Assembly: GCF_006717045.1 (NCBI RefSeq)
Contig: NZ_VFPH01000001.1
Coordinates: forward strand, 2,852,001-2,916,000
Direction of reading: 5' to 3'
Source of the DNA: Pseudonocardia cypriaca
GTDB taxonomy: Bacteria; Actinomycetota; Actinomycetes; Mycobacteriales; Pseudonocardiaceae
Length of the DNA stretch: 64,000 bases
The notes under the pieces were generated by a model, which saw nothing but the letters and a program-made list of their open reading frames with translations, was not told the origin of the DNA and made no database searches. Within the stretch, counting starts at the first letter, position 1, and every line of letters starts with the position of its first letter. Shown in pieces: positions 26,055-35,117 of this stretch. The translations under genes were made by a program, and so were the position numbers.

Positions 26055-26984
26055 TCAGCCCTTCCACTCGACGAGCTCGACCCGCTCGGCCAGGGTGCGT
26101 ATCGCTTCCTCGCCCCCGGTGCCGAGGCCGCGGCGGACCACGTTCAGCGCACCGCATGCCGCCCCGGTCCGCAGTGCCTCGCGCACCGGCTCGCCGCGCA
26201 CCAGCGATGCGACGACCCCGGCGGTCATGGAGTCACCCGCCCCGCGCGGCTCGGCGGGCTCCAGCGGCGGCACGTGGATCTCCACGACGGACTCGCCGTC
26301 GCCGGGGAGCGCGAGCGCGGGCTCGGCCGCCCGGGACACGATCACGGTGCCGGCGCCGTCGGCGCGCAGCTGCTTCATCGCGGCGACCAGTTCGGCGGGC
26401 TCGTCGCTCTCCGAGCGCCCGTCGGCGATGAGCTCCTCGTGGCTCACCTTCAACACCGCGGGCCCACCGGCCAGCACGGCGTCGAGGCGTTCCCCGGACA
26501 GGTCGGCGGCGACCCGGCAGCCGTTGGCGCCGAGGTCGGTCGCGAGCCGCCGGTAGAGGGTCGAGGGGATCACCTGGTCGGAGTTGGGACCGGCGAGGAC
26601 CGCCGTCCCGTGCTCGAGCCCCTCGGCGAGCACCAGCTCGTAGAGCGCGTCCTGCTCGTGGCGGTCCAGCGGCCCGCCGGGGGCCTCCGCGATCGGCTCG
26701 CGGTCGCCGCCGCGGCGGTCGTGCACGTACCCGCCGTTGCGGGTTCCCACGTGCACGGCGCGCAGCTCGACGCCCTCGCTCGGCAGCAGGTGCTCCAGCA
26801 CGTCGCCCGCCTCCCCGCCGAGCGCGGCGCACAGCACCACCGGCACGCCGAGCGTGGAGATCATCCGGGCCTGCCACACACCTTGGCCGCCGGCGTGGAC
26901 GTGGATGTCGGGCTGGCCCGCCCGATCCTCGATCGTGACGGTCAGCAGGGGCGAGGGCGCGAAAACGACGACGGCGGGCGGCAT
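26055..26984 (-). CDS. PfkB-family carbohydrate kinase (1-phosphofructokinase-like)
   Basis: This 309-residue protein has the PfkB fold. HAGGQGVWQARMISTLG corresponds to the first signature, and EPRGAGDSMTAGVVASLV near residue 245 is the ATP-binding signature with its catalytic Asp. The relatively short N-terminus and the VFAPSPLLTVTIED opening resemble the 1-phosphofructokinase/tagatose-6-phosphate kinase subgroup, but the substrate is not certain. It is transcribed with surE. It lies apart from the heptose cluster and lacks the HldE nucleotidyltransferase half. Confidence 0.86.
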   Translation of the reverse strand: MPPAVVVFAPSPLLTVTIEDRAGQPDIHVHAGGQGVWQARMISTLGVPVVLCAALGGEAGDVLEHLLPSEGVELRAVHVGTRNGGYVHDRRGGDREPIAEAPGGPLDRHEQDALYELVLAEGLEHGTAVLAGPNSDQVIPSTLYRRLATDLGANGCRVAADLSGERLDAVLAGGPAVLKVSHEELIADGRSESDEPAELVAAMKQLRADGAGTVIVSRAAEPALALPGDGESVVEIHVPPLEPAEPRGAGDSMTAGVVASLVRGEPVREALRTGAACGALNVVRRGLGTGGEEAIRTLAERVELVEWKG

Positions 26985-27041
26985 GTCCGGTTCGTACCCG
27001 CAGCCGGGGCGGCGGGAACGTGAGGCGCCCCCGCGACGGGC

Positions 27042-27287
27042 CTAGTCGGGTCGTCGGGCCGGGGACTCGGTGGGGCGCGGGGCGTCCGGGGCGTCCTGGT
27101 CGGCGTCGCCCGTCTCCTCCGGTTCCGGCGGGAGGGTGCGGTGGGGGCGGTCGTCGGTGTCGGGCCGGATCACGTCCGGCTCGTCGCGGCGCCCCAGCGA
27201 CGGCCGCGCGGACTCGACGGGGTCGTGCTCGGTGGGATCGCTCTCGAGCGGGTCGGGCCCGAGGGTGTTGCGATCGTGCTCGGTCAT
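27042..27287 (-). CDS. Small acidic hypothetical protein (81 residues)
   Basis: This open frame starts with ATG at 27287 behind AGAGGC and encodes a strongly acidic, Pro/Asp/Glu/Arg-rich chain (MTEHDRNTLGPDPLESDPTE...) with no hydrophobic core, so it is predicted to be disordered. I recognise no family. It could be a real short stress-type protein or a chance frame; the plausible ribosome binding site and its position between two genes on the same strand are the only support. Confidence 0.45.
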   Translation of the reverse strand: MTEHDRNTLGPDPLESDPTEHDPVESARPSLGRRDEPDVIRPDTDDRPHRTLPPEPEETGDADQDAPDAPRPTESPARRPD

Positions 27288-27321
27288 GCCTCTGGGTACC
27301 CGATGGGCCCGGCCACGGACG

Positions 27322-27376
27322 GTTCAGGAAAGCCACGTTCAGGGCCTTCAAAGCCCTGAAAGTGGCTTTCCTGAAC
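27322..27376. terminator. Inverted repeat downstream of the formate-THF ligase gene
   Basis: The arms gttcaggaaagccacgttc and complement (one mismatch) lie 41 bp beyond the stop of the minus-strand ligase gene. It is a second copy of the palindrome at 18703-18757, so it probably serves as its terminator. Confidence 0.72.
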
Positions 27377-27417
27377 TTCGGCGCCCGCGGCCGAACGACG
27401 CCCCCTCGTCGTCGGCG

Positions 27418-29118
27418 TCAGGACAGGTTGACGATCTCGCCGTTCGCGTCCAGGTCGATGCGGTGCGCCGCGGGGTCGGCACCCAGCCCGGGCATGGTCC
27501 GCATGTCACCGCAGATCGGGTAGATGAACCCCGCGCCGACCGAGGCCCGTACCTCCCGCACCGGCAGCCGCCAGCCGGTGGGCGCCCCTTTCAGCGAGGC
27601 GTCAGAGGAGATCGACAGGTGCGTCTTCGCGACGCAGACCGGGAGGTTGCCGAAGCCGTTGCGCTCGTAGGAGTCGAGTTGCCGCGCCGCGACGAGGTCG
27701 TAGTCGACGCCGTCGGCGCCGTACACCTTGCGCGCGATGGTGTCGATCTTCTCCCGCAGCGGTGCCTCGTCGGGGTAGAGGAAGCGGAAGTGCGACGGCT
27801 CCTCGGCGGCCTCGGCCACGGCGCGGGCCAGCTCGATCGCGCCGCGCCCGCCGTCGGCGAAGTGGGTGCAGACGGCCGACCGGGCTCCGACGGCATCGGC
27901 GATCTCGGCGATGGCGGCGTGCTCGCTCGGGTGGTCGCCGGGGAAGGCGTTGATCGCGACGACGGGCGAGACCCCGTGCAGCCGGATGTTCTCGATCTGC
28001 TTGCGCAGGTTCGCGCCGCCGGCGTGCACCTCGTCCGGGTTCTCGGCGAACAGCGCCTCGGGGAGCGGCTTGCCCGCGATGATGCGGTGCCGGCCCGAGT
28101 GGGCCTTGAGTGCGCGCACCGTGGTGACGACGACGGCGGCGTCGGGCCGCAGCCCGGATGCCCGGCACTTGATGTTGAAGAAGCGCTCCGCGCCCATGTC
28201 GGCGCCGAAGCCGGCCTCGGTGATGAGGAAGTCGCCCGAGCGGATGCCGATCAGGTCGGCCACCACGGACGAGTTGCCGTGCGCGATGTTGCCGAACGGG
28301 CCGGCGTGCACCAGCACGGGCGTGTTCTCGAGCGTCTGCAGCAGGTTGGGCCGCAGCGCATCGCGCATGATCACGGCCATCGCGCCGGCCCCGCCGATGT
28401 CCTCGGCGGTGATCGGCTTCCCGTCCCGGGAGTAGGCGACGACGATGCGACCCAACCGCTCGCGCATCTCCGGCACCGAGCGCGCGAGCGCGAAGATCGC
28501 CATCACCTCGGAGGCCGCGGTGATGTCGAAGCCGGTCTGCCGGGGGACGCCGTCCGTCTTCGTGCCGAGACCGACGATCACGTTGCGCAGCACGCGGTCG
28601 TTGACGTCCAGCACGCGGCGCCATGTGATGGCGTGCTGGTCGATGTCGAGCGCGTTGCCCTGGAACAGGTGGTTGTCGAGGACCGCCGACAGCATGTTGT
28701 GCGCCTCGGTGACGGCGTGGAAGTCGCCGGTGAGGTGCAGGTTCAGCGTCTCCATCGGCACCACCTGCGAGTAGCCGCCGCCCGCCGCGCCGCCCTTGAT
28801 CCCGAACGTCGGGCCCATCGACGGCTGGCGGATCGCCACCGTGGCGCTGCGCCCGATGTGCCGCATCGCCTGGCCCAGCCCCACGGTGGTGGTGGTCTTG
28901 CCCTCGCCGAGCGGGGTCGGGGTGATCGCGGACACCAGCACGTACTTGGCGCGCGGCCGGTCGGCCAGCTCGTCGATCGCGGCCAGCTCGATCTTGGCGA
29001 CCTCCCGGCCGTAGGGGGTGATCAGGTGCGCCCCGATCCCCATCCTGGCGGCGACGTCCGCCAGCGGCTGCAGCGTCGCCCCTTTCGCGATCGCCAGATC
29101 CGACGGGAATGTCGCCAT
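27418..29118 (-). CDS. fhs: Formate--tetrahydrofolate ligase
   Basis: This 566-residue protein is full length for the family. The ATP-binding loop is PTPLGEGKTTTTVGLGQAM and a second diagnostic region is QPSMGPTFGIKGGAAGGGYSQV. The C-terminal end VGAGFIYPICGDMRTMPGLG is characteristic. It condenses formate, ATP and tetrahydrofolate to 10-formyl-THF, feeding one-carbon metabolism. The ATG at 29118 follows GAGGGGA. It is divergent from gmhB, with a 190-bp shared upstream region holding a CTAC-N5-GTAG motif. Confidence 0.96.
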   Translation of the reverse strand: MATFPSDLAIAKGATLQPLADVAARMGIGAHLITPYGREVAKIELAAIDELADRPRAKYVLVSAITPTPLGEGKTTTTVGLGQAMRHIGRSATVAIRQPSMGPTFGIKGGAAGGGYSQVVPMETLNLHLTGDFHAVTEAHNMLSAVLDNHLFQGNALDIDQHAITWRRVLDVNDRVLRNVIVGLGTKTDGVPRQTGFDITAASEVMAIFALARSVPEMRERLGRIVVAYSRDGKPITAEDIGGAGAMAVIMRDALRPNLLQTLENTPVLVHAGPFGNIAHGNSSVVADLIGIRSGDFLITEAGFGADMGAERFFNIKCRASGLRPDAAVVVTTVRALKAHSGRHRIIAGKPLPEALFAENPDEVHAGGANLRKQIENIRLHGVSPVVAINAFPGDHPSEHAAIAEIADAVGARSAVCTHFADGGRGAIELARAVAEAAEEPSHFRFLYPDEAPLREKIDTIARKVYGADGVDYDLVAARQLDSYERNGFGNLPVCVAKTHLSISSDASLKGAPTGWRLPVREVRASVGAGFIYPICGDMRTMPGLGADPAAHRIDLDANGEIVNLS

Positions 29119-29225
29119 CGTGTCCCCTCACCACTCGTGGCTCCCGGACCGGGCGCCGCTACCCCGCACCGCTCACCGTAACCGCCTCCGTGGCCGCGAT
29201 CACAGGAGAAACTTCCGGGAGCTGG

Positions 29226-29266
29226 CTACGGAGCGTAGTAGTTGTCACCGATAGTAGTAGAAGTAG
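29226..29266. promoter_or_regulatory. CTAC-N5-GTAG inverted repeat between fhs and gmhB
   Basis: ctac-ggagc-gtagtagtt occupies 29226-29243, followed by a run of tagtag-type triplets to 29266. The sequence ctac-N5-gtagtagtt is also present upstream of cydA (51628-51645). The inverted half-sites make it a candidate operator in a divergent promoter region; the cognate regulator is not in the window. Confidence 0.5.
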
Positions 29267-29308
29267 CGTCAGCGGTTTACCGGCTGCCCGCTCGGACAGT
29301 CCTGCGCC

Positions 29309-29872
29309 GTGATCGTCCGCAGCCCTGTGGCGCGCCCGGCGCCGGAGGCCGTCCTGTTCGACCGGGACGGCACCCTCGTCGTCGACGTGCCGTACAACGG
29401 CGACCCGGCGCGGGTGCGACCGATGCCCGGCGCGCGCGAGGCCGTCCACCTGCTGCGCGCGGCCGGGATCAGCACGGGCGTCGTCACCAACCAGTCCGGC
29501 ATCGCGCGTGGCCTCCTCACGGCCGAGCAGGCCGAACGGGTCAACCGGCGGGTCGACGAGCTGCTCGGCCCGTTCGCCGTCTGGCAGGTCTGCCCGCACG
29601 GTCCTGATGACGGCTGCGCCTGCCGCAAGCCGCGGCCGGGCATGGTGCTGGCCGCGGCGCGGCAGCTCGGCGTCGCACCGGAGCGGGTGGCCGTGATCGG
29701 CGACATCGGCGCCGACGTCGAGGCGGCAACGGCGGCGGGGGCGACCGCGGTGCTCGTGCCCACACCCGTGACGCGGCCGGAGGAGGTCGCCGCCGCGCCC
29801 GCGGTGCAGCCCGACGTCCTGTCCGCGGTGCGGCTCCTGCTGGGGGAGCGCCACCTGCTGGAGGCCCGGTGA
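29309..29872 (+). CDS. gmhB: D-glycero-D-manno-heptose 1,7-bisphosphate 7-phosphatase (HAD-IIIA, GmhB-like)
   Basis: This 187-residue HAD-IIIA protein carries AVLFDRDGTLVVDVPYN (catalytic DxD), VVTNQSGIARG, the GmhB-type Cys/His zinc loop CPHGPDDGCACRKPRPG and GDIGADVEAA. GmhB removes the C7 phosphate from heptose 1,7-bisphosphate, giving heptose 1-phosphate for nucleotide activation. It begins with GTG and overlaps the first GT9 gene (GTGA), heading the main heptose operon. Related HAD-IIIA enzymes act on histidinol phosphate, but the neighbourhood with GmhA and HldE supports GmhB. Confidence 0.92.
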   Translation: MIVRSPVARPAPEAVLFDRDGTLVVDVPYNGDPARVRPMPGAREAVHLLRAAGISTGVVTNQSGIARGLLTAEQAERVNRRVDELLGPFAVWQVCPHGPDDGCACRKPRPGMVLAAARQLGVAPERVAVIGDIGADVEAATAAGATAVLVPTPVTRPEEVAAAPAVQPDVLSAVRLLLGERHLLEAR

Positions 29873-30927
29873 CCCGCCGCGTGCTCGTGGTCCGCCTCGA
29901 CGGGGCGGGCGACGTCCTGCTCGCCGGGCCCGCGGTGCGTGCGGTCGCCGCGGCGCCCGGTGCCGAGGTGACGCTGCTCTGCGGGCCGGACGGCGCCGCC
30001 GCCGGCCGGCTGCTGCCCGGCGTGCGCTGGGTCCTGGTCTGGGCGAGCCCGTGGATCGTCGCCCCTGCGCCGCCGGTGACGGCCGCGGACGTGGACGACA
30101 TCGTCGCGAGGCTCGCAGCGCACGCCTTCGACGAGGCCGTCGTGCTCACGTCCTTCCACCAGTCGCCGCTCCCGACGGCGCTGCTGCTGCGGCTGGCCGG
30201 AATCCCGCGGATCACCGGCGCGTCGGTCGACTACCCGGGCTCGCTCCTCGACGTCCGGCTGCGTCCCGGTGAGGACCTCCCCGAGGACATTCCCGAGCCC
30301 GAGCGGGCGCTGAGGATCGCCGCCGCGGCCGGGTTCGAGCTCCCGGCAGGGGACGACGGCGGCCTCGCCGTGCAACCCCCACCCGAGCCGGGGTCGCTGC
30401 TCGAGCCGCTGCCCGGGCGGCCCTACGTCGTCCTGCACCCCGGAGCGGCGGTGCCTGCCCGGCGCTGGCCGGCCGAGCACCACCGGCGCGCCGTGCGGCT
30501 CCTCGCGCGAGCCGGCATCCCCGCCGTCGTGACCGGCGGTCCGGGGGAGCGCGAGCTCACCGCGGCGGTCGCCGGCGACGAGGGTCTCGACCTGGGCGGA
30601 CGAACCGACCTCGCCCAGCTCGCGGGCGTGCTCGCCGGGGCGTCGGCTGTCGTGGTCGGCAACACCGGAGCGGCGCACCTCGCGGCGGCCGTGGGAACGC
30701 CGGTCGTCTCGCTCTTCGCGCCGGTGGTCCCCGCCGTGCGGTGGCGACCCCACCGGGTGCCGCACGTGCTGCTCGGCGACCAGGACGCGCCGTGCCGCGG
30801 CTCCCGCGCCCGGATCTGCCCGGTGCCGGGCCATCCGTGCCTCGCCCGAATCACCCCCGAACAGGTCGTGGAGGCCGTGTGCCGCCTCGTGGCGGCGCCG
30901 GTGGCCGCGAAGGAAGGATCGTCATGA
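29869..30927 (+). CDS. Glycosyltransferase family 9 (heptosyltransferase-like) A
   Basis: This 352-residue GT9 protein begins RVLVVRLDGAGDVLLAGPAVRAV, the heptosyltransferase N-terminal strand with the D-G-x-G-D loop. The C-terminal donor-binding part has YVVLHPGAAVPARRWPAEHHRRA, TGGPGERELT and VVGNTGAAHLAAAVGTPVVSLFAP. A Cys-containing segment near the end (CPVPGHPC) is a common feature of GT9 proteins. GT9 enzymes transfer ADP-heptose. It is sandwiched between gmhB and an SDR gene with 4-bp overlaps both sides. Confidence 0.9.
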   Translation: MTRRVLVVRLDGAGDVLLAGPAVRAVAAAPGAEVTLLCGPDGAAAGRLLPGVRWVLVWASPWIVAPAPPVTAADVDDIVARLAAHAFDEAVVLTSFHQSPLPTALLLRLAGIPRITGASVDYPGSLLDVRLRPGEDLPEDIPEPERALRIAAAAGFELPAGDDGGLAVQPPPEPGSLLEPLPGRPYVVLHPGAAVPARRWPAEHHRRAVRLLARAGIPAVVTGGPGERELTAAVAGDEGLDLGGRTDLAQLAGVLAGASAVVVGNTGAAHLAAAVGTPVVSLFAPVVPAVRWRPHRVPHVLLGDQDAPCRGSRARICPVPGHPCLARITPEQVVEAVCRLVAAPVAAKEGSS

Positions 30928-31667
30928 CCCGCACCCTGTCCGCCCCGAACACCACGTCCCGCGCACCCCGGCCGGTCGGGACCGTCCTCGTCACCGGCGC
31001 CGCTTCGGGCCTCGGTCGCGCCGTGGCCAGAGCGGTCGCGGCGGCCGGCGGCCGGCCCCTGCTGCTCGACCGCGTCCCGGTGGAGCCGGATCCGGAGCTC
31101 GGGGACGCCCCGTCCGTCGTCGCCGACCTCGCCGACCTGCGGGGCAGCGAGGCCGCGATCGATCGCCTGCTCGCCGACGTCGGCGGGCTCGACGCGGTGG
31201 TCACGGCGGCCGGCACCGACCGCTGCGGGCCCATGGCCGACGTCCCGGCGTCCGAGTGGGAGCAGGTGATCAGCGTGAACCTGCTCGGCACGGCCGCGGT
31301 GATCCGGGCCGCGCTCCCGGCGCTCACGGCCTCCCACGGCCGCATCGTCACGGTGGCCTCCACGCTGGGCCTGCGCGCGCTGTCGGACGCGTCGGCCTAC
31401 TGCGCCTCGAAGTTCGGGGTCGTGGGCATGACCCGCGCCCTCGCCGCCGAGCTCGCCGGCAGGGTCGGTGTGACGCTGCTCGTCCCGGGCGGCATGGACA
31501 CCGCGTTCTTCGACGGCCGGCCCGCCCAGTACAAGCCCGGCCCGGACGCGAAGCTGAACGACCCGGCCGAGGTGGCCGACGCCGTGCTCTACGCGCTCAC
31601 CCGGCCGGAGGGGAGCGAGGTGCGCGAGCTCGTCGTCTGCGCGTCGACGGAGCCCTCGTGGCCATGA
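30924..31667 (+). CDS. SDR family oxidoreductase within the heptose cluster
   Basis: This 247-residue classical SDR carries the TGAASGLGRAVARA cofactor motif, NNAG-equivalent TAAGTD, a catalytic Ser in VASTLG and Y-x3-K in YCASKFG. It overlaps its neighbours by 4 bp on both sides, so it belongs to the heptose operon. It is not HldD-like: length and motifs are those of a classical SDR, not of the extended epimerase subgroup. It might oxidise or reduce a sugar hydroxyl on the glycan or its precursor; substrate unknown. Confidence 0.87.
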   Translation: MTRTLSAPNTTSRAPRPVGTVLVTGAASGLGRAVARAVAAAGGRPLLLDRVPVEPDPELGDAPSVVADLADLRGSEAAIDRLLADVGGLDAVVTAAGTDRCGPMADVPASEWEQVISVNLLGTAAVIRAALPALTASHGRIVTVASTLGLRALSDASAYCASKFGVVGMTRALAAELAGRVGVTLLVPGGMDTAFFDGRPAQYKPGPDAKLNDPAEVADAVLYALTRPEGSEVRELVVCASTEPSWP

Positions 31668-32824
31668 CCGCCGCACCGCCCCGACCGACCCCCGGACGGC
31701 ACCCCGGTGCCGATCGCGGCGGGCCGGTGGACCTCGCCGCCGCCCGGCGGTTGCTCGTCGTGCGCGCCGACAACATCGGCGACGTCGTCACCACGACCCC
31801 CGCCCTGCGAGCGCTGCGCGCGGCCGCACCGCACGCCCGGATCGACCTGCTCGCATCGCCTGCCGGCTCCGCCGTCGTCCCGATGGTCCCCGAGCTCGAC
31901 GGCGTGCTGGTGACCTCGGCGTCCTGGCAGCAGCTGCCCGGCGCATCCGGAGCCGACCAGCGCGCCGAGCAGGAGCTGCTGGGCCGGATCGCCGCCGGCG
32001 GCTACGACGTGCTGATCGTCCTCACGTCGTTCTCCCAGTCGCCGTGGCCGGTGGCGCACCTCGGGCTGCTCGCCGGGATCGGGACCAGGGTCGTGCACTC
32101 GCGGGAGTTCGGGGGCGCGGTCGCCACCCACTGGGTCACCCCGCCACCCGACGGTACCCACCAGGTGGACCGGGCCCTGCACCTGCTCGGGGCCATCGGC
32201 GTGCCGCACCGAGGCCTGGAGACCGCGCTCTCCGTGCCGGCCGACGCGCGGCGGGACGCCGCGACGCTCGTCCCGCGCCGTCCCTTCGCGGTGCTCGCCC
32301 CCGGCGCCTCGTGCGCCGCGCGGCGGTACCCGGCCGAGCGGTTCGGTGCGGCCGCGGCGCTGCTCGCCGACGCCGGACTGCCGGTCCTCGTCGCCGGGTC
32401 CGAGCGGGAGGGGCCCCTCGTCGCCGAGGTCGTGGCGGCCGCGGCGCACCCGGACGTCACACCAGTGCCACCCGTGCCGCTTCCCGTGTTCACGGCGCTG
32501 ATCGCCCGCGCCGCGGTCGCCGTCACCAACAACTCCGGCGGCATGCACCTCGCCGACGCCGTCCGCACCCCGGTCGCCGTCACCTACGGGGGTACCGAAC
32601 GCCTGGAGGAGCTGTGCCCGCGCAGCACTCCGGCCACGTTGCTGTCCCGTCCCGTGCCGTGCTCGCCGTGCCGGCAGCTCCAGTGCCCGTTCCAGCACGA
32701 GTGCCTCGACATCCCGCCCGGCGAGGTCGCCGCGGCGGCGCTCGCCCTCGCGGGATCCCACCCCGAACGAGGCACCCCCGACATCTCCGAGGAGATCCCA
32801 TGCGTACTCCCGGCGAAACCCTGA
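31664..32824 (+). CDS. Glycosyltransferase family 9 (heptosyltransferase-like) B
   Basis: This 386-residue GT9 protein has a 25-residue polar leader, then LLVVRADNIGDVVTTTPALRALRAA (N-terminal loop with D-N-x-G-D), VLAPGASCAARRYPAERFGAAA, and VAVTNNSGGMHLADAVRTPVAVTYGGTE. The end contains the Cys-rich CSPCRQLQCPFQHECLDI motif seen in many GT9 proteins. It overlaps the SDR gene (ATGA) and runs 25 bp into the start of hldE. Together with the other three GT9 genes it implies several distinct heptosyl linkages. Confidence 0.9.
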   Translation: MTAAPPRPTPGRHPGADRGGPVDLAAARRLLVVRADNIGDVVTTTPALRALRAAAPHARIDLLASPAGSAVVPMVPELDGVLVTSASWQQLPGASGADQRAEQELLGRIAAGGYDVLIVLTSFSQSPWPVAHLGLLAGIGTRVVHSREFGGAVATHWVTPPPDGTHQVDRALHLLGAIGVPHRGLETALSVPADARRDAATLVPRRPFAVLAPGASCAARRYPAERFGAAAALLADAGLPVLVAGSEREGPLVAEVVAAAAHPDVTPVPPVPLPVFTALIARAAVAVTNNSGGMHLADAVRTPVAVTYGGTERLEELCPRSTPATLLSRPVPCSPCRQLQCPFQHECLDIPPGEVAAAALALAGSHPERGTPDISEEIPCVLPAKP

Positions 32825-34305
32825 TCGATCCGACCGTCCCGGCCGCGCTCGCCGGCCGCATCGCCGAGCGGGCGCCCCGGGTCGTCGTCGTGGGCGACGC
32901 GCTGCTCGACGGCTGGCTCTCGGGTCCGGCGCGCCGCCTCGGGCGCGACGGCCCGGTGCCGGTGGTCGAGCTGGCCGAGTCCCGCACCGCGGCGGGTGGC
33001 GCCGGCAACGCCGCGGCCAACCTGGCCGCGCTCGGCGCGCGTTCCGAGCTGGTGGCGGTGCTCGGCGACGACGCAGGCGGGACCGAGCTGCGCGAGCTGC
33101 TCGGCGCCGCAGGCGTGGGCACGGCGCACTGTGTCACCGAGCCGGGGCGCGTGACCGCGGTCAAACGCCGCCTGATGGCGGCGGGCCAGGCCGTCGCGCG
33201 CTACGACGCCGGGCCGACCGAGCCGCCGCGCTCCGAGACGACGGCGCAGCTGGTGCGTGCGCTCGAGGCGGCGCTCGCCGAGCCGGCCGACGCCGTCGTC
33301 GTGGCCGACTACGGGCTCGGCGCGCTCGACGGGCAGGTCCGGGCCGAGCTGGCGCGGCTCCGGGACCGGATCCCGCTGCTGGTCGTCGACGCCCGCGCGT
33401 TCAGCGGCTGGGCCGAGCTGCGGCCCGACGTCCTCACCCCGAACATGGACGAGGCGACCGCGCTCATCGGGGCTCCCGAGCAGGACGGCGCCGGGCGCGT
33501 CGAGTGGGTGCTCACCCACCGGGCCGAGCTGACGCGCGCCGCGGGCGGCGGGGAGGTCCTCGTGACGCTCGACGTCGACGGGGCCGTGCGGCTGCCCGCC
33601 GACCCGGCCGAGCCCGCCCAGCGGACGGTGGCCTGCCCCGGCCCGGAGTCGCGCGCGTGCGGGGCGGGCGACACGTTCACCGCCGTGACGGCGGCGGCCC
33701 GGGCGGCCGGGATCTCGCCGGAACAGGCGCTCGTGCTGGCGCAGTGCGCCGCGGACGTGGTGGTGGCGCAGGACGGCACCGCGGTGTGCACCACGGGCGC
33801 GCTCACCGCGCGGCTCGCCGCCCGCGACCGCGGCGGGCTGCTCACCCACCGGGACCTGCTCGCGATCGTCGAGGAGCACCGCCGCCGCGGCAGCCGCATC
33901 GTGTTCACCAACGGTTGCTTCGACGTGCTGCACCGCGGGCACGTCGCCTACCTGCGGCAGGCACGCGCGCTCGGCGACGTGCTCATCGTCGCGCTCAACG
34001 ACGACGAGAGCGTGGCGCGGCTCAAGGGGCCGGAGCGGCCGGTGAACCCCCTCGAGGACCGGGCGGGGGTCGTGGGCGCCATCGAGTGCGTCGACCTGGT
34101 GACCTCGTTCGCCGACGACACGCCCGCCGCGCTGATCGAGGCCGTGCGCCCCGACGTCTACACCAAGGGTGGCGACTACACCCCGCAGATGCTGCCCGAG
34201 ACGCCGATCGTCGAACGGCTCGGCGGCGAGGTCCGGGTGCTCGACTACCTTTCCGACCACTCGACCACCGCGATCGTGGGCCGGATCAAGGCGGGCCGGT
34301 CGTGA
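32800..34305 (+). CDS. hldE: Bifunctional heptose 7-phosphate kinase / heptose 1-phosphate adenylyltransferase (HldE)
   Basis: This 501-residue protein combines a PfkB/RfaE kinase (residues about 25-345; VVVVGDALLDGWLSG, AAGGAGNAAANLAALGA, ACGAGDTFTAVTAAA) with a nucleotidyltransferase (about 365-495; RIVFTNGCFDVLHRGHVAYLRQAR, KGGDYTPQMLPETP). This is the full HldE design. The kinase phosphorylates D-glycero-D-manno-heptose 7-phosphate at C1, and after GmhB the second domain makes ADP-heptose. The HxGH motif (HRGH) and GAGD motif are intact, so both halves should be active. The ATG at 32800 follows GAGGAGA. Confidence 0.95.
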   Translation: MRTPGETLIDPTVPAALAGRIAERAPRVVVVGDALLDGWLSGPARRLGRDGPVPVVELAESRTAAGGAGNAAANLAALGARSELVAVLGDDAGGTELRELLGAAGVGTAHCVTEPGRVTAVKRRLMAAGQAVARYDAGPTEPPRSETTAQLVRALEAALAEPADAVVVADYGLGALDGQVRAELARLRDRIPLLVVDARAFSGWAELRPDVLTPNMDEATALIGAPEQDGAGRVEWVLTHRAELTRAAGGGEVLVTLDVDGAVRLPADPAEPAQRTVACPGPESRACGAGDTFTAVTAAARAAGISPEQALVLAQCAADVVVAQDGTAVCTTGALTARLAARDRGGLLTHRDLLAIVEEHRRRGSRIVFTNGCFDVLHRGHVAYLRQARALGDVLIVALNDDESVARLKGPERPVNPLEDRAGVVGAIECVDLVTSFADDTPAALIEAVRPDVYTKGGDYTPQMLPETPIVERLGGEVRVLDYLSDHSTTAIVGRIKAGRS

Positions 34306-35117
34306 TGGCGCCGGAGCTCGACGTCCTCATCCCCACCTGCGACCGCCCCGTCGAGCTGGCCACGACGCTCTCCGGGCTGGCCGCGCAGCGCCACCCGTTC
34401 GGCGTCGTGGTGAGCGACCAGTCGGACGGGCCCGCCTCCTACGACACCCCGCCCGCCCAGACGATGCTGCGCGCCCTGCGGGCCGCCGGGCACCCGGTCC
34501 GCGTGGACCGGCACCTCCCGCGCCGCGGGCTCGCCGAGCACCGGGCGTCGCTGCTGGCCCGCTCCCGCTCGCGGTACGTCCTCTTCCTCGACGACGACGT
34601 GTGGCTCGAGCCGGGCACCGTCGGCCGCCTGCACGAGGCCATCGTGACGCTGCGCTGCGGGCTCGTCGGAGCGGCGGTGCAGGGCCTGTCCTACCTCGAC
34701 GACGTGCGGCCCGCGGAGCTCGCCCCGTTCGAGAGGTGGACCGGGCGCCCGGAGCCGGAGCGGATCGAGCCGGGCACCCCCGCCTGGGACCGGTGGATGC
34801 TGCACAACGCCGCCAACCCGGTGCACCTCGCCCGGCGGCACGTGCGCCCGGGGGAGCGATGGGTCCCCTACAAGATCGCGTGGGTCGGCGGGTGCGTCCT
34901 CTACGACCGGTTCGTGCTCGAGGCGTGCGGCGGGTTCGACTTCTGGACGGAGCTGCCCCCCACGCACTGCGGCGAGGACGTGCTCGCCCAGCAACGTGTG
35001 CTGGCCGCGGCCGGGGGTGCGGGAATCCTGCCCTCGGGCGCCTACCACCTGGAGTCGCCGACGACGGTGCCCGACCGCACCGTCGAGGCACGGGAAGTGA
35101 TCGGGAGGGCGTCGTGA
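34305..35117 (+). CDS. Glycosyltransferase family 2-like protein
   Basis: This 270-residue GT-A-fold protein begins ELDVLIPTCDRPVELATTLSGLAAQ and has the nucleotide-sugar/metal DxD region in YVLFLDDDVWLEPGTVGRLHEA. The later KIAWVGGCVLYDRFVLEACGGFD and HCGEDVLAQQR match the acceptor side of GT2 or galactosyltransferase-type enzymes. It overlaps hldE by one base (TGATG); a GTG at 34302 is an alternative start. The sugar donor is unknown; it likely decorates or extends the heptose chain. Confidence 0.85.
   Translation: MAPELDVLIPTCDRPVELATTLSGLAAQRHPFGVVVSDQSDGPASYDTPPAQTMLRALRAAGHPVRVDRHLPRRGLAEHRASLLARSRSRYVLFLDDDVWLEPGTVGRLHEAIVTLRCGLVGAAVQGLSYLDDVRPAELAPFERWTGRPEPERIEPGTPAWDRWMLHNAANPVHLARRHVRPGERWVPYKIAWVGGCVLYDRFVLEACGGFDFWTELPPTHCGEDVLAQQRVLAAAGGAGILPSGAYHLESPTTVPDRTVEAREVIGRAS

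Noticed and set aside
30924..31667. Calling the cluster SDR the missing HldD epimerase
   Set aside because: It is a short classical SDR with Y-x3-K in a fatty-acid/polyketide-type setting, not the roughly 310-residue extended SDR of HldD.
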